Origin: an uncultured Microcaldota archaeon
GTDB taxonomy: Archaea > Micrarchaeota > Micrarchaeia > Anstonellales > Anstonellaceae
Direction of reading: 5' to 3'
Assembly (NCBI GenBank): GCA_903923795.1
Contig: CAIXYX010000140.1
Coordinates: 1-41,305, forward strand
DNA length: 41,305 nucleotides
The notes under the pieces were generated by a model that saw only the letters and a list, made by a program, of their open reading frames with translations, did no database searches and had not been told where the DNA came from. A program made the translations under genes and the position numbers. Positions 1-7,545 of the stretch are shown here, piece after piece; the first letter of the stretch is position 1; every line of letters starts with the position of its first letter.

Positions 1-339
1 GTTATTCTCCCGCAGGCGGCCTTGACCGGAGTGAATCTGTCAGATATGAGTGCGAGCCATCTGTCGAATGCCTCGGCCGTGGTCGAATACGAGAGGTTGT
101 CGCCGGAGGGGCGGGCAGTCAAGTATCATACAGACCGCACGTCATCGGAGCATTTCCAGCAGCTGGCGCTGGATTTCAATATACTTTTCATACCTGTTGA
201 TTCGCCTTTTATGGGAGATGAGGCGGCCGGGCTCGCGCGCGACGGAATTATGGCGGCGAGAGCGGATGTGCTGATGGTGTGCGACCGGGAGAGCGGAGTG
301 GCATGGGGAAAAATAGAAGAGATGAAACCGGCGGTGTGA
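1..339 (+). CDS. C-terminal part of an unknown protein (5' end outside the window)
   Basis: The frame is open from base 1, so the gene begins upstream; the visible part is 112 residues ending in a TGA at 337-339. A TTG at 22 is in frame but has no promoter or ribosome site, so I treat the gene as truncated by the window edge. The fragment has alternating hydrophobic beta-like stretches (FNILFIPV, ADVLMVCD) and helices, which suggests an alpha/beta fold, but no family motif is recognisable. It ends 33 bp before the stop of the convergent ParB-like gene. Function not assignable. Confidence 0.6.
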   Translation, partial: VILPQAALTGVNLSDMSASHLSNASAVVEYERLSPEGRAVKYHTDRTSSEHFQQLALDFNILFIPVDSPFMGDEAAGLARDGIMAARADVLMVCDRESGVAWGKIEEMKPAV

Positions 340-372
340 AAATCGGCAGTGTGAGTATTGCGGAAAAAAGCC

Positions 373-1263
373 CTAATACATCACTATTACCGATTCCGTG
401 TAATACCTCGCCGAGCCGTAGCGCACGCGGCGGTGCACATTCTCGCTCAATGCATTCCACGCCGCCTCGGGGGATTCGTTCAGATTGCCGAGGTGGAAAT
501 TGAGGCGTATGATGCGGTTCGGTATCATGTGCCGCGTGCTTTTGGGCGGAAGAGGGTGGCCCGCGACCGCCTGCGAGATTATCTCCCCTTTTGTGAATGA
601 GCGGCGCATGATGACGGGAAAACCCTTGTCGAGGAAATAGTCGAGGCGGCTGTCCTCGATGAAATGAAGGCCCGCCCCGTTGCTTGACTCCTCGGGCGGC
701 ACACTATGCGCCGGGGCAGAGCCGTGCTGGCTATTGCCGCCGGAACCGTGCGAGTGGCCGCTGGCGCTGGCGCCATTTGGTTTTAGCATGCCAAGAAAGC
801 GGCTCTGGTCTGATATGAGAGTCTCGAGTTTGCGCTCGGTCGATGGCAGGAGGGAGAAGGAGTCGATGCCGTTTTTGCGCCTGCACAGCATGAATGCCGC
901 ATCCATCCTATCGAGGGCGGCCTGCCCTGCTGCGCGGTCGACCGGTTCTGCGCGGCCCATGCGCTCGAGCGGGAGCGATTGTGTGGCTAAGTACCAGCCG
1001 CCCACGCGTATGTCGGGTGAATCGTAATCCACCACCTGGCACACGGCGTTCTCGGTTTTTAATGAGTGGAGAACGGCGCGGCGGTGGTTGCCGTCCAGCA
1101 CGACGCGGTGCTTTTTGTCGACGATAATCGGGTCGACGAGGCGGCCCAGATTGAGCATGTTCTCGCGCAGGTGGTGCTCGTTCTCGGGGATGGTCTGCTC
1201 ATGAATGCGCAATGTCTCCAAGGGCAGTATCTGCAAAGAGGACAGGATTTCTTCAGCCAGCAT
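373..1263 (-). CDS. ParB/Srx-fold protein, possible free-serine-kinase (SerK-like) relative
   Basis: A protein of 296 residues from the ATG at 1263; an in-frame TTG four codons upstream is less likely because GGGG just before the ATG can serve as ribosome site. Residues 15-90 have the ParB N-terminal fold signature: an early HE pair (H21-E22), then PIIVD and the DGNHRRAV motif (D57, H60, R61). In Thermococcus SerK, a ParB-fold ADP-dependent kinase makes O-phosphoserine and carries comparable HE and DGHHR motifs (recalled from the family, not aligned here). Residues about 165-200 are a Gly/Ser/His/Pro-rich linker and the C-terminal 100 residues are unrecognised. There is no helix-turn-helix after the ParB domain, so chromosome partitioning is unlikely. 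A serine-biosynthesis operon lies 1.4 kb away, which makes a serine-related role attractive but unproven. Confidence 0.65.
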   Translation of the reverse strand: MLAEEILSSLQILPLETLRIHEQTIPENEHHLRENMLNLGRLVDPIIVDKKHRVVLDGNHRRAVLHSLKTENAVCQVVDYDSPDIRVGGWYLATQSLPLERMGRAEPVDRAAGQAALDRMDAAFMLCRRKNGIDSFSLLPSTERKLETLISDQSRFLGMLKPNGASASGHSHGSGGNSQHGSAPAHSVPPEESSNGAGLHFIEDSRLDYFLDKGFPVIMRRSFTKGEIISQAVAGHPLPPKSTRHMIPNRIIRLNFHLGNLNESPEAAWNALSENVHRRVRYGSARYYTESVIVMY

Positions 1264-1337
1264 AGAATTCCCCAAGCGTTTGGGCTCTGCAAATGATTGT
1301 GATTAGGAACCCTAACAAATGGACTATGCACCGACGC

Positions 1338-1350
1338 CTTTTTTAATGCC
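1338..1350. promoter_or_regulatory. AT-rich element between divergent genes
   Basis: The only AT-rich stretch between the ParB-like gene and the membrane protein is CTTTTTTAAT. Read rightward it lies about 38 nt before the ATG at 1381, which also has a GAGGGAT ribosome site. Read leftward (ATTAAAAAAG) it would give the ParB-like gene a leader of roughly 50 nt. It is a plausible TATA element for one or both genes. Confidence 0.4.
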
Positions 1351-1380
1351 TTAGCTGGACTATTGCCTGAGGGATAGAGC

Positions 1381-1851
1381 ATGGCGGACAACTACCGACT
1401 CGTTCACGCTATCGCGCTCATATTCACAGTCACCATGGGTTTGATGGTGGTGCTGGGCGCGATGGTCATGATGTACGGCAATTTCGAACTGGGCATCATA
1501 TTGTTCGTGCTGGGCCTCGTGCTGGTCATCTCGAACGAGAGCATATTGCCCCGCCTGCGCAGAATGCGCAATCGGAATTCGAACTCTACTCTCGAGCCTG
1601 GCCTTTTGGAAGAGGTGGCGAACCTGGCCACCATCGGCTACGCCCCGCCGATTCTCGTCGGCGTGTATCTTTACATGAGCGGGCAGAGCGACTTCAAACT
1701 GATTATTTTCATGGCCGTGAGCTTCACGGTGGTGACGATGAAGATATTCGCAAAAGTCGCCTCGAGCCGCTACACTTACCGGCCTCTGGGTGGCGAGGAA
1801 GTGTATGCGTACACACCGCCGGCCGAGGAAGCAAGCGAGCCGGGCGTTTGA
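1381..1851 (+). CDS. Small integral membrane protein, unknown family
   Basis: A 156-residue protein with about four predicted membrane helices. Two lie back to back at residues 7-32 and 36-54; then comes a basic, Asn/Arg-rich loop (LRRMRNRNSN), a weaker helix around 82-100, and a fourth at about 105-125. The C-terminal tail is acidic and Pro-rich and contains Tyr-rich stretches, probably cytoplasmic. No catalytic or transport motif is visible and I do not recognise the family. Start chosen at the ATG preceded by GAGGGATAGAGC. It is a single gene, followed by a short T-run (TTTGTTTTT at 1860-1868) that may end transcription. Confidence 0.75.
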   Translation: MADNYRLVHAIALIFTVTMGLMVVLGAMVMMYGNFELGIILFVLGLVLVISNESILPRLRRMRNRNSNSTLEPGLLEEVANLATIGYAPPILVGVYLYMSGQSDFKLIIFMAVSFTVVTMKIFAKVASSRYTYRPLGGEEVYAYTPPAEEASEPGV

Positions 1852-1867
1852 ATAATTCATTTGTTTT

Positions 1868-2182
1868 TCACCAAATCTGCTTTCCATAATATCTTTCCAC
1901 TATCCCCAGAATTTTTGCCTTTTGATGCGGATTGAGCGAGATGTGGATTTCGTTGGTCTTCTTGAGCCAGGTGATGAACCCCTCGTCTGCCAGCTCTTTG
2001 GCCAGCTCTTCGGCAATTGGGCGGGCGGCTTGAGGCAAGGCGCTTTTCACGTGCTCAAGCGCAGTATGCTTCGCACCCCATCTCCGATGTCGGGAGAGCT
2101 TGTAGAGGATATGGGCTTTGAGCTGTTCGCGGGAATTTATCTCGGGCATGGCATCAGCCAAAATGAAAAGGAGATTTTTCAT
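1868..2182 (-). CDS. Small winged-helix-like protein
   Basis: A 104-residue protein. The open frame extends 18 codons further to 2236, but that extension covers the AT-rich promoter region (TTTAAAATAATATACTATAAG on the minus strand), so the ATG at 2182, preceded by a GGGGTG, is preferred. Residues 15-45 (REQLKAHILYKLSRHRRWGAK) and 60-90 (ARPIAEELAKELADEGFITW) look like the recognition-helix and wing part of a winged helix, ending in a strand (NEIHISLNP). A DNA-binding role is inferred. It is divergent from another winged-helix gene at 2268, so the pair could regulate each other from the shared 85-bp region. Confidence 0.65.
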   Translation of the reverse strand: MKNLLFILADAMPEINSREQLKAHILYKLSRHRRWGAKHTALEHVKSALPQAARPIAEELAKELADEGFITWLKKTNEIHISLNPHQKAKILGIVERYYGKQIW

Positions 2183-2207
2183 TATAAACACCCCGAGGGT
2201 GACTTTC

Positions 2208-2250
2208 CGCTTATAGTATATTATTTTAAACATCAATATTCATATAATTA
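2208..2250. promoter_or_regulatory. Shared AT-rich promoter region of two divergent winged-helix genes
   Basis: Between start codons at 2182 and 2268 the sequence is strongly AT-rich: TATAGTATATTATTTTAAA at 2212-2230, then CATATAATTA at 2241-2250. The midpoint between the starts (2225) falls in the TATTATTTTAAA block, which can be read as a TATA element in either direction about 40 nt from each start. The second block lies only 22 nt before the rightward ATG and may be the start-site region or an operator. Confidence 0.5.
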
Positions 2251-2267
2251 GATATAGAGGCGATGCT

Positions 2268-2621
2268 ATGGAAGAGGAAAATTCAATGTTTTTGCAGTTC
2301 TTCGGCGATAGCCCGCAGTTTCGGATGATAGACTTCCTTCTCGAGCACAGGTTGGAGGATTTCACCAAGACCGAAATCGCGGCAGGCGCCGGCATCAGCT
2401 GGGCCAGCCTGTTCAACCACTGGGGCACGCTGGCTGCGCACGGCATCGTCAAGCAGACGAGGAGCGTGGGGCGGGCCACGCTCTATCAATTGGATGAGAC
2501 GAACAAGATTGTCAAGCAGCTTAGGGCGATTGAGCTGGCGCTGATAAAAGAGGGCGCGCAAGTTGAGGAAGAGAGAGTGGAATTGAAAGCCAAAGTATCT
2601 AATAAGAGGCAAAAGAACTAG
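2268..2621 (+). CDS. Winged-helix transcriptional regulator
   Basis: A 117-residue protein. Residues about 18-85 form a canonical winged helix: FRMIDFLLEHR (helix 1), FTKTEIAAGAGIS (helix 2), WASLFNHWGTLAAHGIV (recognition helix), then RSVGRATLYQLDE (wing). The domain is followed by a charged coiled-coil-like tail (residues 85-117), common for dimerisation. This is the general architecture of archaeal ArsR/MarR-like repressors, with no metal-binding cysteines visible, so the ligand is unknown. An ATG five bases upstream is out of frame; the in-frame ATG at 2268 follows GAGG. Its stop codon overlaps the stop of the convergent SerRS gene by four bases (CTAG). Confidence 0.8.
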   Translation: MEEENSMFLQFFGDSPQFRMIDFLLEHRLEDFTKTEIAAGAGISWASLFNHWGTLAAHGIVKQTRSVGRATLYQLDETNKIVKQLRAIELALIKEGAQVEEERVELKAKVSNKRQKN

Positions 2622-3904
2622 AAGTCTATCCTTTCAGTCCCCATGAAGTCCTGCAATACTTTTGGAATCGCCACGCCAGCCTCGTCCTGGAAATTTTCCA
2701 AGATGGCAACGAGAGTGCGGCCCACGGCAAGGCCGGAGCCGTTGAGCGTGTGCACAAATTCATTTTTCCCCTCGCGGCGGAATTTTATCTGCGCTCTGCG
2801 TGCTTGGAAATCAGTGCAATTCGAGCATGAGGATATTTCGCGGTAAGTGTCCTGTGACGGCAGCCAGACCTCGATGTCATATGTTTTGGCCGAGGCGAAG
2901 CCCATGTCGCCGGTGCACAAGAGGCGCGTGCGGTAAGACAGGCCCAAACCTTGCAGGATGGATTCGGCGTCGCGCGTGAGGCTCTCGAGCTCGTCATATG
3001 AGCGCTCGGGCAGGCTGAATTTGACCAGTTCGACTTTCATGAACTGATGCTGGCGAATGAGCCCCTTGATGTCTTTCTGGTAATTGCCGGCCTCGGAGCG
3101 GAAGCAGGGCGTGAGGGCGCAATAGCGCAGGGGGAGCTGTGTCTCCTCAAGCACTTCGCCGGAGTGTAAATTTGTGAGAGGCACTTCGGCAGTGGGGATG
3201 AGCCACAAAGAGTTGGCGTCGGCTGCGCCCATCGCCTGCTCGCCCGCTGCCGCCCTGTACAAATCTCCGGCGAATTTCGGTAATTGGCCTGTGCCGGTCA
3301 TTGTCTTGGTGTTGACGAGAAATGGAACCGCCGCCTCTTTGTAATGATTCATTGCGTGCACCGAGAGCATGTAATTTGACAATGCGCGCTCGAGGCGCGC
3401 CATCTCACCGTAGAGGACGGTGAAGCGCGAGCCGGACAGTTTGACGCCCCGCTCGAAATCTAATAGTTTTGGGAAAATGTCGTAATGGGGCAAGACATCA
3501 TCCGCGTGCAGTTTTGGCGCGCCCCATTTGCGCACCTCGACATTTTCGCTCTCATCTTTTCCTAATGGCACGCTTTCGTGCGGCACATTGGGCACTGTGA
3601 GGAGAATAGACTCCATCTGCGCCTCGAGCTGCGCGGCCTGCTCGTCGAGCACTTTTATCTTGGCGGCGATGTCCTGCGTCTGCTTGATTATGGGGGCGAT
3701 TTCCTGCCCTGCCTTTTTCGCGGCATTGATTTCCATTGACAATTTGTTGCGCTCGTTTTTCAGCTTGTCGCCGGAAGATTTGACCTGCCGCCAAGCCTCA
3801 TCGAGCTTGAGTATGTGGTCGATGGGCTCGGTCGGGGCATTTCTTTTCTTTAGCGCGAGGCGGAATGGTTCGGGGCCGGTGCGGAGGGCTTTTAGGTCGA
3901 GCAT
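2618..3904 (-). CDS. serS: Seryl-tRNA synthetase (bacterial/common type)
   Basis: Charges tRNA-Ser with serine. The 428-residue length matches the common SerRS type. The N-terminal MLDLKALR start is followed by the long two-helix tRNA-binding coiled coil (about residues 25-105), then the class II catalytic core: motif 2 (TPCFRSEAGNYQKDIKGLIRQHQF) and motif 3 (NGSGLAVGRTLVAILENFQ), with the serine-pocket EISSCSNCTDFQ segment. Two upstream in-frame ATGs at 3943 and 3940 lack a ribosome site; the ATG at 3904 follows GTGATT and matches the family start. It is the last gene of the aminotransferase-serA-serS operon, 52 bp after serA, so supply and use of serine are linked. Not the rare methanogen-type SerRS. 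Confidence 0.97.
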   Translation of the reverse strand: MLDLKALRTGPEPFRLALKKRNAPTEPIDHILKLDEAWRQVKSSGDKLKNERNKLSMEINAAKKAGQEIAPIIKQTQDIAAKIKVLDEQAAQLEAQMESILLTVPNVPHESVPLGKDESENVEVRKWGAPKLHADDVLPHYDIFPKLLDFERGVKLSGSRFTVLYGEMARLERALSNYMLSVHAMNHYKEAAVPFLVNTKTMTGTGQLPKFAGDLYRAAAGEQAMGAADANSLWLIPTAEVPLTNLHSGEVLEETQLPLRYCALTPCFRSEAGNYQKDIKGLIRQHQFMKVELVKFSLPERSYDELESLTRDAESILQGLGLSYRTRLLCTGDMGFASAKTYDIEVWLPSQDTYREISSCSNCTDFQARRAQIKFRREGKNEFVHTLNGSGLAVGRTLVAILENFQDEAGVAIPKVLQDFMGTERIDF

Positions 3905-3956
3905 GGGAATCACGAGAGGGCGTTGCTCAAGGCAGGGCATCATGCCCGCAAAAGCT

Positions 3957-4853
3957 TCACGCCGTGAGCTTCTGTCGCAATTGAGCTATTAAATCATCGC
4001 CTATGCGCTCCTGCGCCTCTATTGTTGAAGCGGCGATGTGGGGCGTGAGAAGAACATTGTCTAATTTGGTGAGCGGGCCGGAATATGGCTCGGATGGGAA
4101 GACATCGAGGGCTGCCCCTGCCAAATGGCCGGATTTGAGGGCGGAAATGAGCGCGGCCTCATCGACGAGAAATCCTCTTGCCGTGTTGATGACATAGCTG
4201 CCTTTTTTCATCTTCGAGATGCTTTTTGCATTGAGAATCGCCGGGCTGCCGGCGGGCATTGATGCGTGCAAAGAGACGATGTCGACTTGGGGCAAGAGTT
4301 CGTCCACGCTTGCAAAATAGGGATAAGACAAATCACTTGCTTTGTGCGGGTCGGTGTAGATGACGCGCATGCCCAAAGCGACGGCTTTTGCTGCGACTAA
4401 TCGGCCGATGCGGCCCATTCCGACGAGGCCAAGAGTCTTGCCCGAAATCTCATTGCCGGTGCAATTCTTTTTCTCCCATTTGCCGGACAGCATCGAGGAG
4501 TGGGCATATCCGACTTTGCGAAGCAGGGAAATCATCATGCCGATTGTCATCTCGGCAACGGCATTGGAGGAGGCGCCGGGCGTGTTGATGACTTGGATAT
4601 TCTTGGCTTTGCAGGCGGGCACATCGACATTGTCGAGGCCGACTCCGGCGCGGGCGACAATCTTGAGCTTGGTGGCAGACTCAATCAACTCAGCATTCAC
4701 TTTTGTCGCCGAGCGGACGATGAGCACATCGGCATCGGAAAGGGCGGCCGAAAGATTTTTCGGCGTGAGGACGACCGTGCCCAAACCTTGCAAACCTTTC
4801 ACAACCGATGCCTCCATCGGGTCCGCGATAATGATTTTTGAGAATGAGTCCAT
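3957..4853 (-). CDS. serA: D-3-phosphoglycerate dehydrogenase, short form
   Basis: Oxidises 3-phosphoglycerate to 3-phosphohydroxypyruvate with NAD, the first step of serine synthesis. It has 298 residues and ends just after the catalytic domain, so it lacks the C-terminal ACT (serine feedback) domain of longer SerA proteins. Visible features are the substrate-side RAGVGLDNVD, the nucleotide-binding GLVGMGRIGRLVA, the NTARGFLVDEAAL segment and the catalytic His in TPHIAAST. The ATG at 4853 is preferred over a GTG three codons earlier because GGGGTG sits six bases before it. It lies 24 bp after the aminotransferase gene. Without the ACT domain, control is probably transcriptional or absent. 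Confidence 0.93.
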   Translation of the reverse strand: MDSFSKIIIADPMEASVVKGLQGLGTVVLTPKNLSAALSDADVLIVRSATKVNAELIESATKLKIVARAGVGLDNVDVPACKAKNIQVINTPGASSNAVAEMTIGMMISLLRKVGYAHSSMLSGKWEKKNCTGNEISGKTLGLVGMGRIGRLVAAKAVALGMRVIYTDPHKASDLSYPYFASVDELLPQVDIVSLHASMPAGSPAILNAKSISKMKKGSYVINTARGFLVDEAALISALKSGHLAGAALDVFPSEPYSGPLTKLDNVLLTPHIAASTIEAQERIGDDLIAQLRQKLTA

Positions 4854-4877
4854 GGTCAGCACCCCATATCTGATTTG

Positions 4878-5948
4878 TTAAACGCCCAATTTCGATTTCA
4901 CCGCTTGCAAGGCATCCAAGCCCGCATCGATTTTCACCATGTCCAAGTCGCCCATGTTGCAGAAGCGCAAAGTCGTCTCGGCCCAGTCGGCGTGCCCGCC
5001 GCCCAATTTGACCCCATGGTCTGATTGGAGGAACTGGTTTATCTCCTTGTTTTTGGAGCAGAAGAAGGCTGTGACTGTGCTTGATTCGAAGCCTTCTTCG
5101 GTCACAAGAGAAAAACCCATCTTCATAAGGCGCGAGCGCACATGCTCCGCCATCTCGCTCTGGCGGGCGATGAAGGCGGACTGGCCCTCTTTTTTGAGCA
5201 TGTCGAGGGCAATGCGCAAAGAGTAGATGATGGAGACGGCAGGCGTGAAGGCAGTCTCGCTCTTTGGCGCGAATTTGCGGTAAGTCTTGAAATTCATGAA
5301 ATTCGAGCGCACTGGAGCAAGTTCGATGGCCTTGACCGCGTCGGGCGAATGCGAGACTACCGTGAGGCCTGGCGGGCAGCCCAAGCTTTTTTGGCTGGCA
5401 AACGAGTAGAAGTCGATGTGGTCGGCTACATGGTCTACGGGATAGGCGGGCCAGGCAGATGTGCCGTCCAAGAGGGTGAGCATGCCTTTTCCTTTGGCAT
5501 ATTTGCATATTTCGCTTGTTTTGTTCAAGATGCCGGGGGAAGTCTCATGATGAACCATGGCGAAAAGTTTTACTCCGGCCGCTGCGGCTTTGTCGATGTG
5601 GGGTTTGGCTCTCTCTAAATTCCAACCCTTGGCGTCTTTGAGCCGCTCGAAGCGAGTTTCATAATAGAGGGCGCAATGCTCTTTCAATTTGTCGCCGAAT
5701 GCGCCATTTGACAAGACGAGGGCTTTTCCGCCGAGAGGAAGCGCGTTCTGCACATTTGCCTCGACGCCCAAGGAGCCGGAGCCAGTCATGATATGCACTT
5801 CGGCTGCCTTGAGCATGGATTTGAGGTCGACTATGATTGGCTGGTAGATGGCCTGAAATGGCTTGCCTCTATGCGTCATCATCTCTTGTGTCTGCGCTGT
5901 CGAGACTTTCGGGAAAACGGCCACAGGCCCGGGCGTGAAAAGCATCAT
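4878..5948 (-). CDS. Class V PLP aminotransferase (phosphoserine or serine/alanine-glyoxylate type)
   Basis: A 356-residue fold-type I aminotransferase beginning with LFTPGPV, the typical start of the alanine-glyoxylate/serine-pyruvate aminotransferase group. The PLP-binding lysine is in FASQKSLGCPPG, preceded by the DGTSAWPAYPV segment that supplies the PLP-nitrogen aspartate. Its place directly upstream of serA and serS suggests it converts phosphohydroxypyruvate to phosphoserine, as small SerC-like class V enzymes do in several archaea; that substrate choice is inference from context. It is the first gene of the operon, with GGTGATTCCC just before the tandem ATGATG start. No serB phosphatase gene is visible in the window. 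Confidence 0.88.
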   Translation of the reverse strand: MMLFTPGPVAVFPKVSTAQTQEMMTHRGKPFQAIYQPIIVDLKSMLKAAEVHIMTGSGSLGVEANVQNALPLGGKALVLSNGAFGDKLKEHCALYYETRFERLKDAKGWNLERAKPHIDKAAAAGVKLFAMVHHETSPGILNKTSEICKYAKGKGMLTLLDGTSAWPAYPVDHVADHIDFYSFASQKSLGCPPGLTVVSHSPDAVKAIELAPVRSNFMNFKTYRKFAPKSETAFTPAVSIIYSLRIALDMLKKEGQSAFIARQSEMAEHVRSRLMKMGFSLVTEEGFESSTVTAFFCSKNKEINQFLQSDHGVKLGGGHADWAETTLRFCNMGDLDMVKIDAGLDALQAVKSKLGV

Positions 5949-5989
5949 AGGGAATCACCAGATGAATGGATAATCAGTTCATAGACGCC

Positions 5990-6004
5990 AAAATCTTTAA
6001 TAGA
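5990..6004 (-). promoter_or_regulatory. TATA element of the serine operon
   Basis: On the minus strand CTATTAAAGATTTT lies about 50 nt before the aminotransferase start, predicting a leader of about 22 nt that contains the GGTGATT ribosome site. This is the only good TATA-like stretch between 5949 and 6040. Confidence 0.55.
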
Positions 6005-6040
6005 CGCGTTAGAAGGGCCAAGACACTCGAGCCAGGATAA

Positions 6041-6883
6041 TTAGTCATACAATACGGTTGTGCCGCCTATGCCGAAGAAGTTCAAGGTTAGCATTACGGC
6101 GAAGAGCAGCAAGAGGACGATGAACGCGCTGCGGATATGCCCGCTCGACACATGCCCCTTCGATAAAGCGATGGAGCCAAAGAATGAGCCGATGGCAGCG
6201 GCGATGCCCGTGCCGAGGAGGAGAGCGACGTTTATCGGTCCGATGAACATGAGATGGCCCAAGAGGCCCAATATGGATGCAAGCAGAGTGCACACGTGCG
6301 AGAGGATGGCGGCGCGCTTTGGAGTCATGCCGGATTCAATGAGAAACGGCACAAGGAATACGCCGCCGCCGATGCCGAGTGTGCCTGAGAGAACACCGGT
6401 TGTGCCGCCCATGGCGGCTCTGCGCATGGCAACACCGGCTGCCTGCCCGCCGGTTTCCTCGAGAAAGCCCGCCTCTCCCTCGGCCAATCTGGGTTTGGGT
6501 TTGCTGATTTTCGACCAGGTTATCATCCGCACGGCGATTGCGAAGAGGGCGAGGGCGAAGAGGCCGATGATGATATGCGGGGGGAGCATCTGCGCGAACC
6601 ACACACCCAGCGGCGCGCCGAGGAAAGCGCCGGCGAAGATGAAGGCGGCCGATTTGTATTCTTTTGCTGTGAGAAGGCCGACGCGGTGGAAGTTGAAAGA
6701 GGAGATGGCGGTTGTGATGACGTTCAGGGACAGGCCCACTAAGATGGCCATATCTATCGGGATGCCGAGCCAGAAGAAGATGGGCACATAGATGGAGGCG
6801 CCGCCCAAGCCAAGGACGGCGAAGATGCCCGAGAGGAAGAGGACGAGGATTGGGGCGATGATTATTGGATCCATGGAAATCAT
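6041..6883 (-). CDS. TauE/SafE-family membrane permease
   Basis: A 280-residue polytopic protein with seven to eight hydrophobic segments and the internal pseudo-repeat of this family: an N-terminal FLSGIFAVLGLGGASIYVP and a second-half GVLSGTLGIGGGVFLVPFL, each a Gly-rich re-entrant segment. Members move sulfite, sulfoacetate or other organosulfur and organic anions, or are uncharacterised; the substrate here cannot be told from sequence. Its ATG overlaps the stop of the phosphoglycerate mutase gene as ATGA, so translation is probably coupled; an in-frame ATG three codons later is an alternative start. A hydrophilic loop of about 30 residues (KPKPRLAEGEAG) separates the two halves. Confidence 0.88.
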   Translation of the reverse strand: MISMDPIIIAPILVLFLSGIFAVLGLGGASIYVPIFFWLGIPIDMAILVGLSLNVITTAISSFNFHRVGLLTAKEYKSAAFIFAGAFLGAPLGVWFAQMLPPHIIIGLFALALFAIAVRMITWSKISKPKPRLAEGEAGFLEETGGQAAGVAMRRAAMGGTTGVLSGTLGIGGGVFLVPFLIESGMTPKRAAILSHVCTLLASILGLLGHLMFIGPINVALLLGTGIAAAIGSFFGSIALSKGHVSSGHIRSAFIVLLLLFAVMLTLNFFGIGGTTVLYD

Positions 6884-7491
6884 TGTTCTAATATTTCCTT
6901 GGCGATGATTTTCATGGACGAGTCGAATTCGTAGACATAGGAGGTGCCAGTAGGGATTTCGAGCGCCATCACCTGCTCGGGCGAGAGTTTATCGAGATAC
7001 ATGACGATGGCACGAAGCGAATTGCCGTGCGCGGCCACGAGCACATTATTGCCGGCTGCGAGATTTTTGGCGATATTGGACTTGTAGAATGGAACCACGC
7101 GCGCTGCGGTGTCGGCGAGGCATTCGCCGTTCGGCGGGCGCACATCATAGCTTCTCCGCCAGAGCTGCACCTGCTCGGGGCCGTATTTGACGCGCAGGTC
7201 ATCCTTGTTCAAGCCCTGCAAATCACCGTAATGCCGCTCGTTTAGGGCCGCGTCTTTCAGCACAGAGATATTTTTCTGGTTAAGATCGGTCAGTATGATG
7301 TCGAGTGTGTCCTGGGCGCGGATGAGAGCAGAGGTGTAGGCCTTATCGAAACGATAGCCGTTGAGGGCGGCGGCGGCCTTGCTCGCCTCCTTCTCCCCTT
7401 GCGGCGAGAGCTTGACATCTATCCAGCCAGTAAACCTGTTTTGGAGGTTCCATTCAGATTGCCCGTGGCGCACAAGCACAAGGTATGCCAT
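6880..7491 (-). CDS. gpmA: 2,3-bisphosphoglycerate-dependent phosphoglycerate mutase
   Basis: Interconverts 3- and 2-phosphoglycerate in central carbon metabolism. The 203-residue protein opens with MAYLVLVRHGQSEWN, the phosphohistidine RHG motif (His9), and contains the ERHYGDLQGLNK segment and the second catalytic His in AAHGNSLRAI, all typical of the histidine-phosphatase superfamily mutases. An open frame continues upstream to 7545, but the ATG at 7491 is the family start and is 26 nt from a TTTATAA element, indicating a leaderless message. Many archaea use the unrelated cofactor-independent enzyme, so a bacterial-type mutase may have been acquired by transfer. First gene of a two-gene unit with the TauE/SafE permease. 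Confidence 0.93.
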   Translation of the reverse strand: MAYLVLVRHGQSEWNLQNRFTGWIDVKLSPQGEKEASKAAAALNGYRFDKAYTSALIRAQDTLDIILTDLNQKNISVLKDAALNERHYGDLQGLNKDDLRVKYGPEQVQLWRRSYDVRPPNGECLADTAARVVPFYKSNIAKNLAAGNNVLVAAHGNSLRAIVMYLDKLSPEQVMALEIPTGTSYVYEFDSSMKIIAKEILEQ

Positions 7492-7510
7492 GATGAGAGG
7501 TAGTCGAAGA

Positions 7511-7522
7511 AGATTTATAACC
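7511..7522. promoter_or_regulatory. Single TATA element shared by gpmA and the 1465-residue gene
   Basis: The near-palindromic TTTATAA at 7514-7520 is centred at about 7517.5. The two divergent start codons are at 7491 (minus) and 7546 (plus), midpoint 7518.5. No other TATA-like stretch exists in the interval, so one element apparently serves two leaderless transcripts in opposite directions. Confidence 0.7.
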
Positions 7523-7545
7523 GGTGTCTTGGCATTGGGAAGCAT

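Noticed and set aside
3905-4000. Frameshift or fusion between serA and serS because of the long open frame before the SerRS start.
   Set aside because: SerA ends with a normal stop at 3957 and SerRS has a family-typical start with a ribosome site at 3904; both proteins are complete.
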